Shown piece after piece: positions 27,017 through 35,271 of a DNA stretch of 64,000 bases. This DNA comes from Candidatus Zixiibacteriota bacterium (GTDB lineage Bacteria; Zixibacteria; MSB-5A5; JAABVY01): the NCBI GenBank assembly GCA_011056555.1, contig DSEQ01000035.1, positions 62,001 through 126,000 on the forward strand, given 5' to 3'. A program made the translations under genes and the position numbers. The stretch's first letter is position 1. Each line of letters begins with the position of its first letter. The notes beneath the pieces are model-generated. The model worked only from the letters and a program-made list of their open reading frames with translations. It did no database searches and was not told the origin of the DNA.

Positions 27017-27928
27017 TCAGGTCTTGTTTTCAAGCAGCGTAGCCATTATCGCTTTCTGGATGTGCAGGCGGTTTTCGGCTTCATCAAAAACGACGGAATG
27101 AGGACCATCCATGACTTCATCGGTTATCTCCTGTCCTCTGTTGGCTGGAAGACAATGCATTACCATCACACCGGGTTTGGCATTATTCAGCAGATCATTG
27201 TTAACCTGGAATTCTGATAATAGTTTTGCCTTCTCCTCCGCCTGATGTTTCTGGCCCATGCTGGCCCACACATCTGTATAGATGATATCGGCATCACTGA
27301 CTGCATCTTTAGGATTGTGATGGATTTCTATTTTCGACCTGCCAGCCTTCCTGGCCTTCTCCATCAGCGCTTCATCAGGCAGGGTTTTGGGAGATGTTCC
27401 GAGCCTGAGGTTCATTTTGAAAAGGCAGGAAAGATTCAAAAAGGAATTGAATACATTATTGCCGTCCCCGAGAAATGCTATCGTGAGGTCCTCGAATTTG
27501 CCGGTTTTTTCATAATATGTGAAGATGTCCCCCATAACCTGGCAGGGATGGGTGAGATCAGTCAGACCGTTGACAACTGGAACAGTGGCATATTTGGCCA
27601 GTTCTTCGACATTCTTATGGTCAAAAGTGCGGATCATGATCAGGCCCACATAACGGGACATCACCTTGGCAACATCATAGATCGACTCACGCACCCCCAG
27701 CTCAATCTCTTTATCGGTGATATAAAGGGAATTACCCCCCAGCTGGTTTATACCGACTTCAAACGAAATCCTGGTTCTGAGAGAGGGTTTGTGGAAGATG
27801 CAGGCCGCCGTTTTGCCTTCTAACGGTTTGGGGGCGACCTCGCCATCCTTCATCTTTTTGCAGAATTTCAGAAGCTCAATAGCCTCATCTCGGGTAAAGT
27901 CTGTTATCTGCAGAAAATCCTTGGTCAT
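27017..27928 (-). CDS. argF: Ornithine carbamoyltransferase
   Basis: Transfers the carbamoyl group from carbamoyl phosphate to ornithine, making citrulline in arginine synthesis. It has 303 residues, the normal size. Carbamoyl-phosphate motif SLRTR at 49-53, HPCQ at 127-130, and the ornithine loop HCLPANRGQEIT at 258-269, which matches OTCase and not the aspartate or N-acetylornithine enzymes. Start ATG at 27928 after AAGGAGATAGGAG. It is isolated from other arg genes in this window and is transcribed divergently from the LiaF-like gene. Confidence 0.95.
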   Translation of the reverse strand: MTKDFLQITDFTRDEAIELLKFCKKMKDGEVAPKPLEGKTAACIFHKPSLRTRISFEVGINQLGGNSLYITDKEIELGVRESIYDVAKVMSRYVGLIMIRTFDHKNVEELAKYATVPVVNGLTDLTHPCQVMGDIFTYYEKTGKFEDLTIAFLGDGNNVFNSFLNLSCLFKMNLRLGTSPKTLPDEALMEKARKAGRSKIEIHHNPKDAVSDADIIYTDVWASMGQKHQAEEKAKLLSEFQVNNDLLNNAKPGVMVMHCLPANRGQEITDEVMDGPHSVVFDEAENRLHIQKAIMATLLENKT

Positions 27929-27969
27929 CTCCTATCTCCTTTTTTTGTTGTTCCGATTTCTGACCGCCT

Positions 27970-27997
27970 AAAATATCGTTTATAGGTTTACTGTCAA
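27970..27997 (-). promoter_or_regulatory. Promoter of argF
   Basis: Minus strand TTGACA (27992-27997), 16 bp, TATTTT (27970-27975). It gives a leader of about 35 nt to the argF start. I see no clear ARG-box palindrome next to it. Confidence 0.65.
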
Positions 27998-28035
27998 GCA
28001 GATTGATTATCCCGTTGACCGCAGCCACAAATATC

Positions 28036-28063
28036 TTGAAAATTGACATTAAAGAGGTATATT
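28036..28063 (+). promoter_or_regulatory. Promoter of the LiaF-like/glycosyltransferase pair
   Basis: TTGAAA (28036-28041), 16 bp, TATATT (28058-28063), with a leader of about 40 nt before the start at 28110. It diverges from the argF promoter with about 40 bp between the two -35 boxes. Confidence 0.6.
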
Positions 28064-28109
28064 CAGGACTGATATTAGCTGCAAAGACAATCCTGAATGG
28101 AGCTGAAAT

Positions 28110-28682
28110 ATGCAGGGGATTTTTTCAACGGTTCTTGTGGGGCTGCTTCTGATCTTTTTCGGGATACTATTCCTGCTGGATCAGACCGGTACTATTGACT
28201 TCGATTTCTGGAATTTTGTGGGCGATATATGGCCGGTGGCGTTAATCATTCTGGGTCTCTGGATCATCTATAATCAGGCTCGCGGCGATAAATCGGATTC
28301 ATGGGACGCTTCCCTGGTGTCAGGCAGGAAGGTCTTCGGCAACATCGATGCTACTCCCGATTCCATAGACTCGAAAGGTCTCGACTACGATGTCACTTTT
28401 GGGGACATTCATATCTATCTGACCAAAACCGAATTCACATCGGGGGAAAACAGGATCAAGGTATCGGTTGGATTTGGTGAGGTGAATATTATCCTCCCCG
28501 ATAATATCCCGTGCAAAATATACAGCTCCTGCGGAATCGGCGATATCAAAATGTTCGGCGAAAGTTCCAGCGGCCTCCCGGCTAAGCGGGAATATGTTGA
28601 CGACAACTATGAATCATCAGAAAAGAAGATCAATATAAGAGCCAGGTGCGGGCTGGGCGACATCCGCATCAAGAGGGCCTGA
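28110..28682 (+). CDS. LiaF-like membrane protein
   Basis: A 190-residue protein. Two membrane helices (about 4-22 and 36-55) resemble the DUF5668/LiaF N-terminal hairpin; the phrase GDIWPVALIILGLWII is typical of it. Residues about 72-190 form a right-handed beta pattern with repeated short motifs KVSVGFGEVNIILP and RARCGLGDIRI, as in the C-terminal domain of LiaF/YvqF, which senses envelope stress in Firmicutes. Outside Firmicutes the role is unknown. No LiaSR-type two-component genes are adjacent. The gene ends 15 bp before the glycosyltransferase gene. Confidence 0.7.
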   Translation: MQGIFSTVLVGLLLIFFGILFLLDQTGTIDFDFWNFVGDIWPVALIILGLWIIYNQARGDKSDSWDASLVSGRKVFGNIDATPDSIDSKGLDYDVTFGDIHIYLTKTEFTSGENRIKVSVGFGEVNIILPDNIPCKIYSSCGIGDIKMFGESSSGLPAKREYVDDNYESSEKKINIRARCGLGDIRIKRA

Positions 28683-28697
28683 TTTCACGGCGCTGTC

Positions 28698-29921
28698 ATG
28701 AAAGCTGTGATCCTGACACAATATTTTCCGCCCGAGATGGGGGCGGCCCAAAACAGGATTCATTCGCTTGCAAAAGCATTTCATAAAAGAGGCCACCACA
28801 TTACGGTATTGACCGCGTTACCAAACTATCCCACCGGCAAAATTTTCGATGATTATAGAAATCATTATAAATATAAGGAAAACATTGACGGGGTCGAGGT
28901 AATCCGCTCCTGGCTCTATGTCCACAGATCCCGCAATGCCCTGTCTTCAGCGCTGTCATATCTCAGCTTCGCACTGACAGCTTATGATGTCGGCTCGCGA
29001 GAAATTGCATCCGCCAACCTGCTCCTGTGGGAATACCCTCCTCCCTTTTTGGGACATACTGCCGGGAAACTTGCAAAAAGATGGAACGCCGGACTGGTGA
29101 CAAATATTGCCGATCTCTGGACTCATGCGCTGGAGGAACAAAAGGTTTTGAAGTCCAGATATATTCTGGAAAAGATCAGCGCCTTCGAGAAAAGCATTAT
29201 GCAAAAAAGCATGGCCGTAACCGGTCAGACCGAGGGGGTGCTGTCCGATATTAAGGCGCGCCTTCCGGAAAGCGATCCGATTCTGTGGCCCAATGGCGCC
29301 GACCCGGATTTGTTCAGGCCCATGACTCCCTCCTCTCAAATGCAGACTCGCTACGATGTCAGAGGGAAATTTGTGGTCGGCTATTCGGGTCTGCATGGAC
29401 GCAATCATAATCTGAAGCTGCTCCTGGATGCGGCCAGAATATTGCAACCAGAAAATGATATTGTTTTCACGTTGTGCGGTGACGGATTTGAAAAACAGAA
29501 GCTGATTACCTATGCCATGCAGAACGGGCTGAGCAATGTTCATTTCCACGATCCGATCCCCCACAGTCGGCTCCCCGAACTTCTCTCTCTGTTTGATGTC
29601 GGCGTGGTTATTCACCGCGACCTGCCCGGACTGAAGGTGGTCAGGTCTGCCAAACTGTTTGAGCTCATGTCAATGCAGATTCCAATCCTGCATTGCCCTG
29701 TAAGCGAGGGGGCTGAGATTGTGCGAAAGGCTGATGCCGGTCTGGTCGTGGAGGAGGAGGATCCTCGGAAGATAGCCGATACTATTATCTCCATGCGCAA
29801 TTCTGCAAAGCTCGCCGAATGGGGGAAAAACGGCCGCAAGCATGTGATCGAGAACTTTGACCGCAATGAGATTTCACTGGAGCTGGTGCAAAAACTGGAA
29901 AAGTTAGTCGGGCAGGCTTAA
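28698..29921 (+). CDS. Family 4 glycosyltransferase, WbuB-like
   Basis: A 407-residue GT-B glycosyltransferase. The N-terminal domain has TQYFPPEMGAAQNRIHSLAKA and HHITVLTALPNYPTGKI, as in the WbuB subgroup that transfers N-acetylfucosamine-type sugars in O-antigen synthesis; the true sugar is unknown. The C-terminal domain includes GYSGLHGRNHNLKLLLDA and the GT4 Glu motif region PVSEGAEIVRKADAGLVV. Cytosolic, acting at the inner membrane. It converges on the methyltransferase gene and shares the four bases TTAA with its stop codon. Confidence 0.85.
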   Translation: MKAVILTQYFPPEMGAAQNRIHSLAKAFHKRGHHITVLTALPNYPTGKIFDDYRNHYKYKENIDGVEVIRSWLYVHRSRNALSSALSYLSFALTAYDVGSREIASANLLLWEYPPPFLGHTAGKLAKRWNAGLVTNIADLWTHALEEQKVLKSRYILEKISAFEKSIMQKSMAVTGQTEGVLSDIKARLPESDPILWPNGADPDLFRPMTPSSQMQTRYDVRGKFVVGYSGLHGRNHNLKLLLDAARILQPENDIVFTLCGDGFEKQKLITYAMQNGLSNVHFHDPIPHSRLPELLSLFDVGVVIHRDLPGLKVVRSAKLFELMSMQIPILHCPVSEGAEIVRKADAGLVVEEEDPRKIADTIISMRNSAKLAEWGKNGRKHVIENFDRNEISLELVQKLEKLVGQA

Positions 29922-30583
29922 TCGCAGTCGAACCTTACAAAGTAATCCATCCCGCTGCCCCTGATCTTGGTAATTTCAAAATCTTTAAAGCCTATCTTCC
30001 TGGCGAGCGTTTCGATTCTTGCGCGATTATAAAAATAGACCGGGCAGCGTTTGTAGGCATAGCGCACTTTTCTAATGGGGGTGCGCCAGACCGAAATCGA
30101 GGGAAAACTCGCCAGCACGCATCGGTTGCTGATATTTTTCATTTTTAAAAGGAACGTCTCGGGATCGGCGACATAGTCGAAGACCCCCATGGCAATTGAA
30201 ATATCATAATTCTGATCCGGCTCGTACTCCATAAAATCAGCAACTACATAGGATACTTGCACTCCCCCGGGCGGCTCACCCACCAGATTTTCGGCCAGGT
30301 CGAGCATTGGTTTTGAAAAATCAAGGGCTGTGATCCGAGGCACTCCCAGTTCAACATAGGCCTTCAGATACTGCCCCGGCCCCACGCCGATATCGATCAG
30401 GGACTGCGGCTTTTCGTGCTGTATCTCGCGCAGGGTCAAGACAAATCTCTCTTTAAGGTCGGGACGCAGAAGCTTATCCAGCAGTCTTCCGAAAGCCGAT
30501 TTCTCCCCCGTATATATCGAATTGAAAAGATCTGAGGCTCGCTCAAAGTAGTCGCGAACTTTTTCGGCATCGTTGGCAGGCAC
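29918..30583 (-). CDS. Class I SAM-dependent methyltransferase
   Basis: A 221-residue Rossmann-fold methyltransferase. Motif I is LIDIGVGPGQYLKAY (about 72-86), then LDFSKPMLDLAEN (motif II acidic residue) and VADFMEYEPDQNYDISIAMGVFDYV with motif III/post-III features. The substrate cannot be named; a UbiE/COQ5-like or small-molecule type is plausible. The start is GTG at 30583. The gene follows hslU by 30 bp on the same strand and may be transcribed with it, although no functional link is known. Confidence 0.8.
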   Translation of the reverse strand: MPANDAEKVRDYFERASDLFNSIYTGEKSAFGRLLDKLLRPDLKERFVLTLREIQHEKPQSLIDIGVGPGQYLKAYVELGVPRITALDFSKPMLDLAENLVGEPPGGVQVSYVVADFMEYEPDQNYDISIAMGVFDYVADPETFLLKMKNISNRCVLASFPSISVWRTPIRKVRYAYKRCPVYFYNRARIETLARKIGFKDFEITKIRGSGMDYFVRFDCD

Positions 30584-30613
30584 TTGCTTTCTCCCCGAAG
30601 AGGTGAATTCCAG

Positions 30614-31984
30614 TTAGAGAATATATTTGCTCAAATCCTCGTCCTCGACAATTTCAGCCAGGCGATTTTTGACCTTCTCCCTGGAAATCCTGATCTTTTT
30701 GGCGCCGCCCTCCGGAAGGCTGAACATCTCCTCCTCCAGAAGATTGTTCATGACAGTATGCAGCCGCCGGGCGCCAATATTTTCCGAGCGGGAGTTCACT
30801 GTATCCGCTATCTCGGCCACCTCTTCGATTGCGGCATCATCAAAACTGAGAGTCACACCTTCGGTTTCCATCAGGGCGACATATTGCTTGACCAGGGCGT
30901 TTTTCGGCTCGGTTAGAATACGGATGAACTCGTCCTTGCTGAGGCTGTCGAGCTCCACACGGATCGGAAAGCGCCCCTGCAATTCAGGGATCAAATCCGA
31001 GGGCTTGGTGGCATGAAATGCGCCGGCGGCAATGAATAATATGTGATCTGTCCGGATCATGCCATGTTTGGTCATAACATTACTGCCCTCAACTATAGGA
31101 AGAATATCGCGCTGGACGCCCTCCCGGGAGACATCCGGGCTGCTCGTCGCGGCCTCGCTCGAGGCAATCTTGTCGAGCTCATCAATAAAGATTATACCTG
31201 AATTCTCGACTCTGAATTTGGCCAGCTCGACCACCTCGTCCATGTCCAGCAGTCTGGCAATCTCCTCCTGCACCAGAACTTTGCGGGCATCCTCCACCGA
31301 GAGCTTTTTACGCTTTCTCTTCTGGGGGCCCATGCCGGAAAACATCTCCTGCAGATTAATCCCCATCTCCTCCATCCCCATGGGAGAGAACACCTCCACA
31401 ATCGGGAAACGATTCTGGGGAATCTCGACCTCTATTATGCGGTCATCCATTTCACCTTTTGCCAGAAGATCGGCCATCTTTTCACGCGTTCTTTTCCATG
31501 ACTCATCTTCGGCCACAGGTGCTTCCGCGGTGCCGCTGCCGGTACTGATCTGGGCTTTGCCTGGAGGGGGCGGAATCAAAATATCCAGAATACGTTTCTC
31601 AACCATCCTTTCCGCCTTCTCACGATGCTTCTCACCCATCTCTTTCTTGACCATATTGACAGCCAGATCGGTCAGATCGCGCACCATCGATTCCACATCA
31701 CGCCCGACATAGCCGACCTCGGTAAACTTGGAAGCCTCAACCTTTATAAACGGGGCGTGCGCCAGAAACGCCAGGCGCCTGGCGATTTCAGTCTTGCCCA
31801 CGCCGGTGGGGCCGATCATGATAATATTATTGGGAAGAATCTCATCCTTCAATTCGTTGGTAACCTGTTGACGGCGCCACCTGTTTCGAAGCGCAATTGC
31901 CACCGCCTTTTTGGCCTGGTCCTGGCCGATAATGTATTTATCGAGTTCGGATACTATCTGTTTCGGAGTCAGTTCATCTTTCAT
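30614..31984 (-). CDS. hslU: HslU unfoldase ATPase of the HslVU protease
   Basis: AAA+ ring that unfolds proteins and passes them into HslV. The length of 456 residues is normal. Walker A is GPTGVGKT (about 57-64); the pore loop GYVGRDVE is near 91; the I domain lies about 110-245; Walker B is FIDELDKIA. The C-terminal end DLSKYIL matches the tail that docks into HslV. In most bacteria hslV and hslU are adjacent; here a 57-residue gene and a transporter lie between them. Its own promoter is seen at 32006-32033. Start ATG at 31984 after GAGGTGAAAT. Confidence 0.97.
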   Translation of the reverse strand: MKDELTPKQIVSELDKYIIGQDQAKKAVAIALRNRWRRQQVTNELKDEILPNNIIMIGPTGVGKTEIARRLAFLAHAPFIKVEASKFTEVGYVGRDVESMVRDLTDLAVNMVKKEMGEKHREKAERMVEKRILDILIPPPPGKAQISTGSGTAEAPVAEDESWKRTREKMADLLAKGEMDDRIIEVEIPQNRFPIVEVFSPMGMEEMGINLQEMFSGMGPQKRKRKKLSVEDARKVLVQEEIARLLDMDEVVELAKFRVENSGIIFIDELDKIASSEAATSSPDVSREGVQRDILPIVEGSNVMTKHGMIRTDHILFIAAGAFHATKPSDLIPELQGRFPIRVELDSLSKDEFIRILTEPKNALVKQYVALMETEGVTLSFDDAAIEEVAEIADTVNSRSENIGARRLHTVMNNLLEEEMFSLPEGGAKKIRISREKVKNRLAEIVEDEDLSKYIL

Positions 31985-32005
31985 ATTTCACCTCGTAAAG
32001 CCCCA

Positions 32006-32033
32006 AATGTAAGGCATAATTGTGTAAAGTCAA
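32006..32033 (-). promoter_or_regulatory. Promoter of hslU
   Basis: Minus strand TTGACT (32028-32033), 16 bp, TACATT (32006-32011), 22 bp ahead of the hslU start. It lets hslU be made apart from hslV. No heat-shock (CIRCE or sigma-32) element was recognised. Confidence 0.65.
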
Positions 32034-32123
32034 GCAGATTAGAAAACTGCCGAATCGTATTCTTATGGATTGGTGGGATGAGAACATTAGCTGAGCTCAG
32101 GATAAGCGCGCGCCTGCGCCATC

Positions 32124-33626
32124 CTAAGGTGCGACCGCCCAATCGGGAAAGGCACCCAGCTCCACGCCCAGAATTATACGTCCCATGAAATAGAAAGCCA
32201 GACTTATCAGAAACACGCCGAAGAGATTCAGCACAATTCCCGCCTTTGCCATAGTTGCAATCCTGAAGTCCCCTCCGCCATAGACTATCGCATTGGGCGG
32301 AGTCGCAACAGGAAGCATAAATGCGCAGGAGGCCGAAAGAGTCGCAGGAACCATCAGAAGTAACGGATTTACTCCAATTCCGATCGCCACCCCCGCTATG
32401 ATCGGCAGAATGGTCTGTGTGGTGGCAGTATTCGAGGTGAGTTCCGTTAAAAAAGTCATCGTGAGACATATTACGGCTATAATCAAAAGCGGATGGAAAG
32501 CCGCCAGCCCGCCCAGCTGGCTTCCGATCCAGACCGACAGCCCGGAGGCCTTAAAGGCATAGGCCAGCGCAAAACCGCCCCCGAATAAAATCACGATGCC
32601 CCATGGCAGCGAGACAGCGGTTTTCCAATCCATGATCATGCGCCCCGGCCGCGTTCTTGACGGTATCAAGAATAAAATCAGAGCCATGCTGATCGATACT
32701 GTGCCGTCATCTATAAATTCCGGTACCGGCAGGAGGGTCGACCATCCGGGAATCACAAAATCCCCTACCGGAATCGGATTCCGGAACAGCCACAAAAAAG
32801 CAAGGATCATAAAATCAATCATGACCACTTTTTCCTCATAGGAGAACGGTCCCAGCTTCTTGTATTCCTCAATGAAAATGCTCCTGTTGGCCGCTTTGCG
32901 GCCTTTCCCCATCCGGGCTTTGAAGGACATAAAGGCCCAGATAAAGAGAAGAAATACCAATGATATCGGCAGGGAAAATATAATCCAGCCCGCAAACGAG
33001 ATCTCCGGCGCCATCGGAAATGTCTCCTCGAATATCTTTGCAAAGGCCAGGTTGGGGGGTGTGCCGATCAACGTTGCCATGCCGCCCACAGAAGAGGCGT
33101 ATGCAGTTCCCAGGAGCAGGCTGGTGGCGACCTTGTCCACACCTTGTTTCTCAAAGCTGTCTTTCAGCCTGGCGATAACAGCCATCGCAATCGGCAGCAT
33201 CATCATGACAGTAGCTGTATTGGAAATCCACATCGACAAAAAAAATGAAGCTGCCATGAAACCGAGGATGATCCTTGAGGGACTGGTTCCGATCAAGAGC
33301 ATGATTTTGAGAGCTATCCGTTTATGCAGATTCCAGCGTTGCAGCGCCAGCGCAATCATAAATCCGCCCATAAATAAGAAAATAATATGGTTGAAATACT
33401 TGCCGGCAATTTCCCGCCCCTCAGCGACGCCCAGAAGCGGGAACAGCGCCACCGGCAGAAGAGCTGTGGCTGCAATCGGGATAGCCTCGGTAATCCACCA
33501 CACAGCCATCCATACGGCAACCGCCGCAGTCAGGGTAACATTTCGATTATCAGGATCGAGATCGAAAAAGAGGATGATTACCAGGGCCAGGAGAGGTCCT
33601 GCTATAATTGCAATCTTTTTGGCCAT
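32124..33626 (-). CDS. DASS/SLC13 family sodium-coupled anion transporter
   Basis: A 500-residue transporter with 11-12 membrane helices. Two SNT motifs (WISNTATVMMMLP and LTSNTATTQTILP) mark the two inverted repeats of the divalent anion:sodium symporter fold, as in VcINDY. Likely substrates are C4-dicarboxylates or sulfate; sequence alone does not decide. The start is ATG at 33626; a TTG five codons earlier (33641) is possible but has no ribosome binding site. It sits between the 57-residue orphan and hslU, an unusual place for a transporter. Confidence 0.9.
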   Translation of the reverse strand: MAKKIAIIAGPLLALVIILFFDLDPDNRNVTLTAAVAVWMAVWWITEAIPIAATALLPVALFPLLGVAEGREIAGKYFNHIIFLFMGGFMIALALQRWNLHKRIALKIMLLIGTSPSRIILGFMAASFFLSMWISNTATVMMMLPIAMAVIARLKDSFEKQGVDKVATSLLLGTAYASSVGGMATLIGTPPNLAFAKIFEETFPMAPEISFAGWIIFSLPISLVFLLFIWAFMSFKARMGKGRKAANRSIFIEEYKKLGPFSYEEKVVMIDFMILAFLWLFRNPIPVGDFVIPGWSTLLPVPEFIDDGTVSISMALILFLIPSRTRPGRMIMDWKTAVSLPWGIVILFGGGFALAYAFKASGLSVWIGSQLGGLAAFHPLLIIAVICLTMTFLTELTSNTATTQTILPIIAGVAIGIGVNPLLLMVPATLSASCAFMLPVATPPNAIVYGGGDFRIATMAKAGIVLNLFGVFLISLAFYFMGRIILGVELGAFPDWAVAP

Positions 33627-33650
33627 ACAAACCCGCGGCAAAGGACTAAC

Positions 33651-33824
33651 TTATCCGGTAATCTCCCGCATCAGATTCTGTAATTCATCGGAATCGAGAG
33701 ATTTAATCTTTTTTAGAAAATCTGCCGACTCAGTCCCCTTGAGTACTTTTGCCAGGCCCTTCTTGGAATATATATAAACCTGGCGATCCCCGGTTACACG
33801 ATAGAAATATTTATTTTCAGACAT
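33651..33824 (-). CDS. Small hypothetical protein between hslV and the transporter
   Basis: A 57-residue frame beginning MSENKYFYRVTGDRQVYIY, in line with the operon. ATG at 33824 is 5 bp after the hslV stop and its stop lies 24 bp before the transporter start, exactly filling the gap. Composition is that of a real globular small protein (Lys/Glu/Asp-rich with aromatic residues at the start: a short beta-hairpin then two helices ending LQNLMREITG). I do not recognise a family. The Shine-Dalgarno is weak, so coupling to hslV translation is likely. Confidence 0.6.
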   Translation of the reverse strand: MSENKYFYRVTGDRQVYIYSKKGLAKVLKGTESADFLKKIKSLDSDELQNLMREITG

Positions 33825-33829
33825 AGATT

Positions 33830-34360
33830 CTAAAGCGTTTCAACAGTTATATTGTCATTAGTGTAAATGCAGATTTCAGCTGCAATTTCAAGCGCCTTGC
33901 GCGCGATATTTTCCGCGCTCATCCTGGTATTCTTCATCAGGGCTCGTGCCGCCGCCAGAGCATAGGGCCCGCCCGAACCGATAGCCACTATACCATCATC
34001 CGGCTCGATCACATCCCCATCCCCTGATATGACAAGCGCGTGGGTCTTATTCAGGGCCACCAGCAACGCCTCCAGGCGGCGCAGGTATTTATCGGTGCGC
34101 CACTCCTTGGCAAGCTCAACTGCGGCACGGGGAAGGTTTCCGCGGAATTCCTCGATCTTCCCTTCAAATCTTCCAAACAGGGTAAATGCGTCGGCGGCAG
34201 TGCCGGCGAAGCCGGCCAGGATGTTGTCGTCGTCCAGCTTACGGATTTTATTGGCAGTCCTTTTCATTATGGTATCTTCCATGGTCACCTGGCCATCCCC
34301 GGCAATGGCCGCCTTACCATTATGCAGAATGCCCAGAATTGTGGTCGCATGATATATCAT
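33830..34360 (-). CDS. hslV: HslV peptidase of the HslVU protease
   Basis: Threonine protease of the proteasome beta family forming the double hexamer core. It has 176 residues. The propeptide MIYHA is removed so that Thr6 becomes the N-terminal nucleophile ([21 protein letters not shown]). Lys and Asp partners are seen in [11 protein letters not shown] and GDGQVT. It follows xerC by 11 bp, in the frequent order xerC-hslV, but hslU is 1.8 kb further on. Start ATG at 34360 after AAAGGAGC. Confidence 0.96.
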   Translation of the reverse strand: MIYHATTILGILHNGKAAIAGDGQVTMEDTIMKRTANKIRKLDDDNILAGFAGTAADAFTLFGRFEGKIEEFRGNLPRAAVELAKEWRTDKYLRRLEALLVALNKTHALVISGDGDVIEPDDGIVAIGSGGPYALAAARALMKNTRMSAENIARKALEIAAEICIYTNDNITVETL

Positions 34361-34371
34361 AAAAGCTCCTT

Positions 34372-35271
34372 TTATGCTCGCGGATGAGATTTTTTGTATA
34401 CTTTTTTCAGGCGCTCCAGTGAGACATGAGTGTAAATCTGCGTGGTCGATAACGATGCATGTCCCAGAAGCTCCTTGACGGCCGAGAGATCGGCGCCGCC
34501 GTCCAGAAGATGGGTGGCAAAGGCATGCCTGAATGAGTGCGGTGAAAACTTCTTCATAAGTCCGGAAGCGCTGGAATATTTGCGCACGATCCGTGCCACC
34601 GAGCGTGGGCTGAGCCTCCTGCCCCGCCGGTTTAAGAATACAGCCTCGGGATCATATTGATCGAGTTCCCCATCCCGCTTTTCAAGGTACTCTTTCAAGC
34701 TTTGCAGGGCAATTCTGCCGATCGGCACCACTCGCTCTTTATTCCCCTTGCCGATTACACGCAACATGCCAGCGTTCAAATCCAGATTTGAGGCAGAAAG
34801 TCCCGACAGTTCCGCCAAACGCATGCCGGTTGAATAAAACAGCTCCATGACAGCCCGGTCACGTTTCTCCTGCAGGCTATTGCCGGTCGGTAAATCGAGT
34901 ATTTCTGCAATCTGATCACGCGAGGCTACTTCCGGCAGCGGTTTGGAATATTTAACCCGCTTGATGCGGGAGCCCCAGTCGCTCTTCAGGATCCTGGCCT
35001 GGTGCAGGAATTTGAAATAGCTTTTGAGCGCCGATTGCATCCGTGCGATCGACCTGTTGCCGATTTCGCGGGAACGCAGATATTGAAGAAACAGCCTGAA
35101 ATTGTCGCTGAATTCTTTATCAAGCCTGATTTGAGAGAGATTCAATTTTTTGAAAAAGTCCTGGAAGGAAGATATATCCTTGTTGTAAGCAATGAGGGTC
35201 TGGGGGGAATAATTTTTTTCGCTTTTGAGGTATTCAATAAATTGCTCGAGATGTTTTCTACTTAACGGCAT
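34372..35271 (-). CDS. xerC: Tyrosine recombinase XerC/XerD
   Basis: A 299-residue site-specific recombinase that resolves chromosome dimers. The N-terminal SAM-like domain (1-90) is followed by the catalytic domain with Arg in [12 protein letters not shown], Lys in [12 protein letters not shown], His-x-x-Arg in [15 protein letters not shown], His in [15 protein letters not shown] and the nucleophilic Tyr in the same segment. Upstream topA and downstream hslV are the common xerC context. It overlaps topA by 14 bp. No dif site was identified in the window. Whether it is XerC or XerD cannot be settled from this window. Confidence 0.92.
   Translation of the reverse strand: MPLSRKHLEQFIEYLKSEKNYSPQTLIAYNKDISSFQDFFKKLNLSQIRLDKEFSDNFRLFLQYLRSREIGNRSIARMQSALKSYFKFLHQARILKSDWGSRIKRVKYSKPLPEVASRDQIAEILDLPTGNSLQEKRDRAVMELFYSTGMRLAELSGLSASNLDLNAGMLRVIGKGNKERVVPIGRIALQSLKEYLEKRDGELDQYDPEAVFLNRRGRRLSPRSVARIVRKYSSASGLMKKFSPHSFRHAFATHLLDGGADLSAVKELLGHASLSTTQIYTHVSLERLKKVYKKSHPRA

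Noticed and set aside
32860-33777. Plus-strand reading frame of 305 codons over the transporter gene
   Set aside because: Antisense shadow of a hydrophobic gene; the SNT motifs and operon context support the minus strand.
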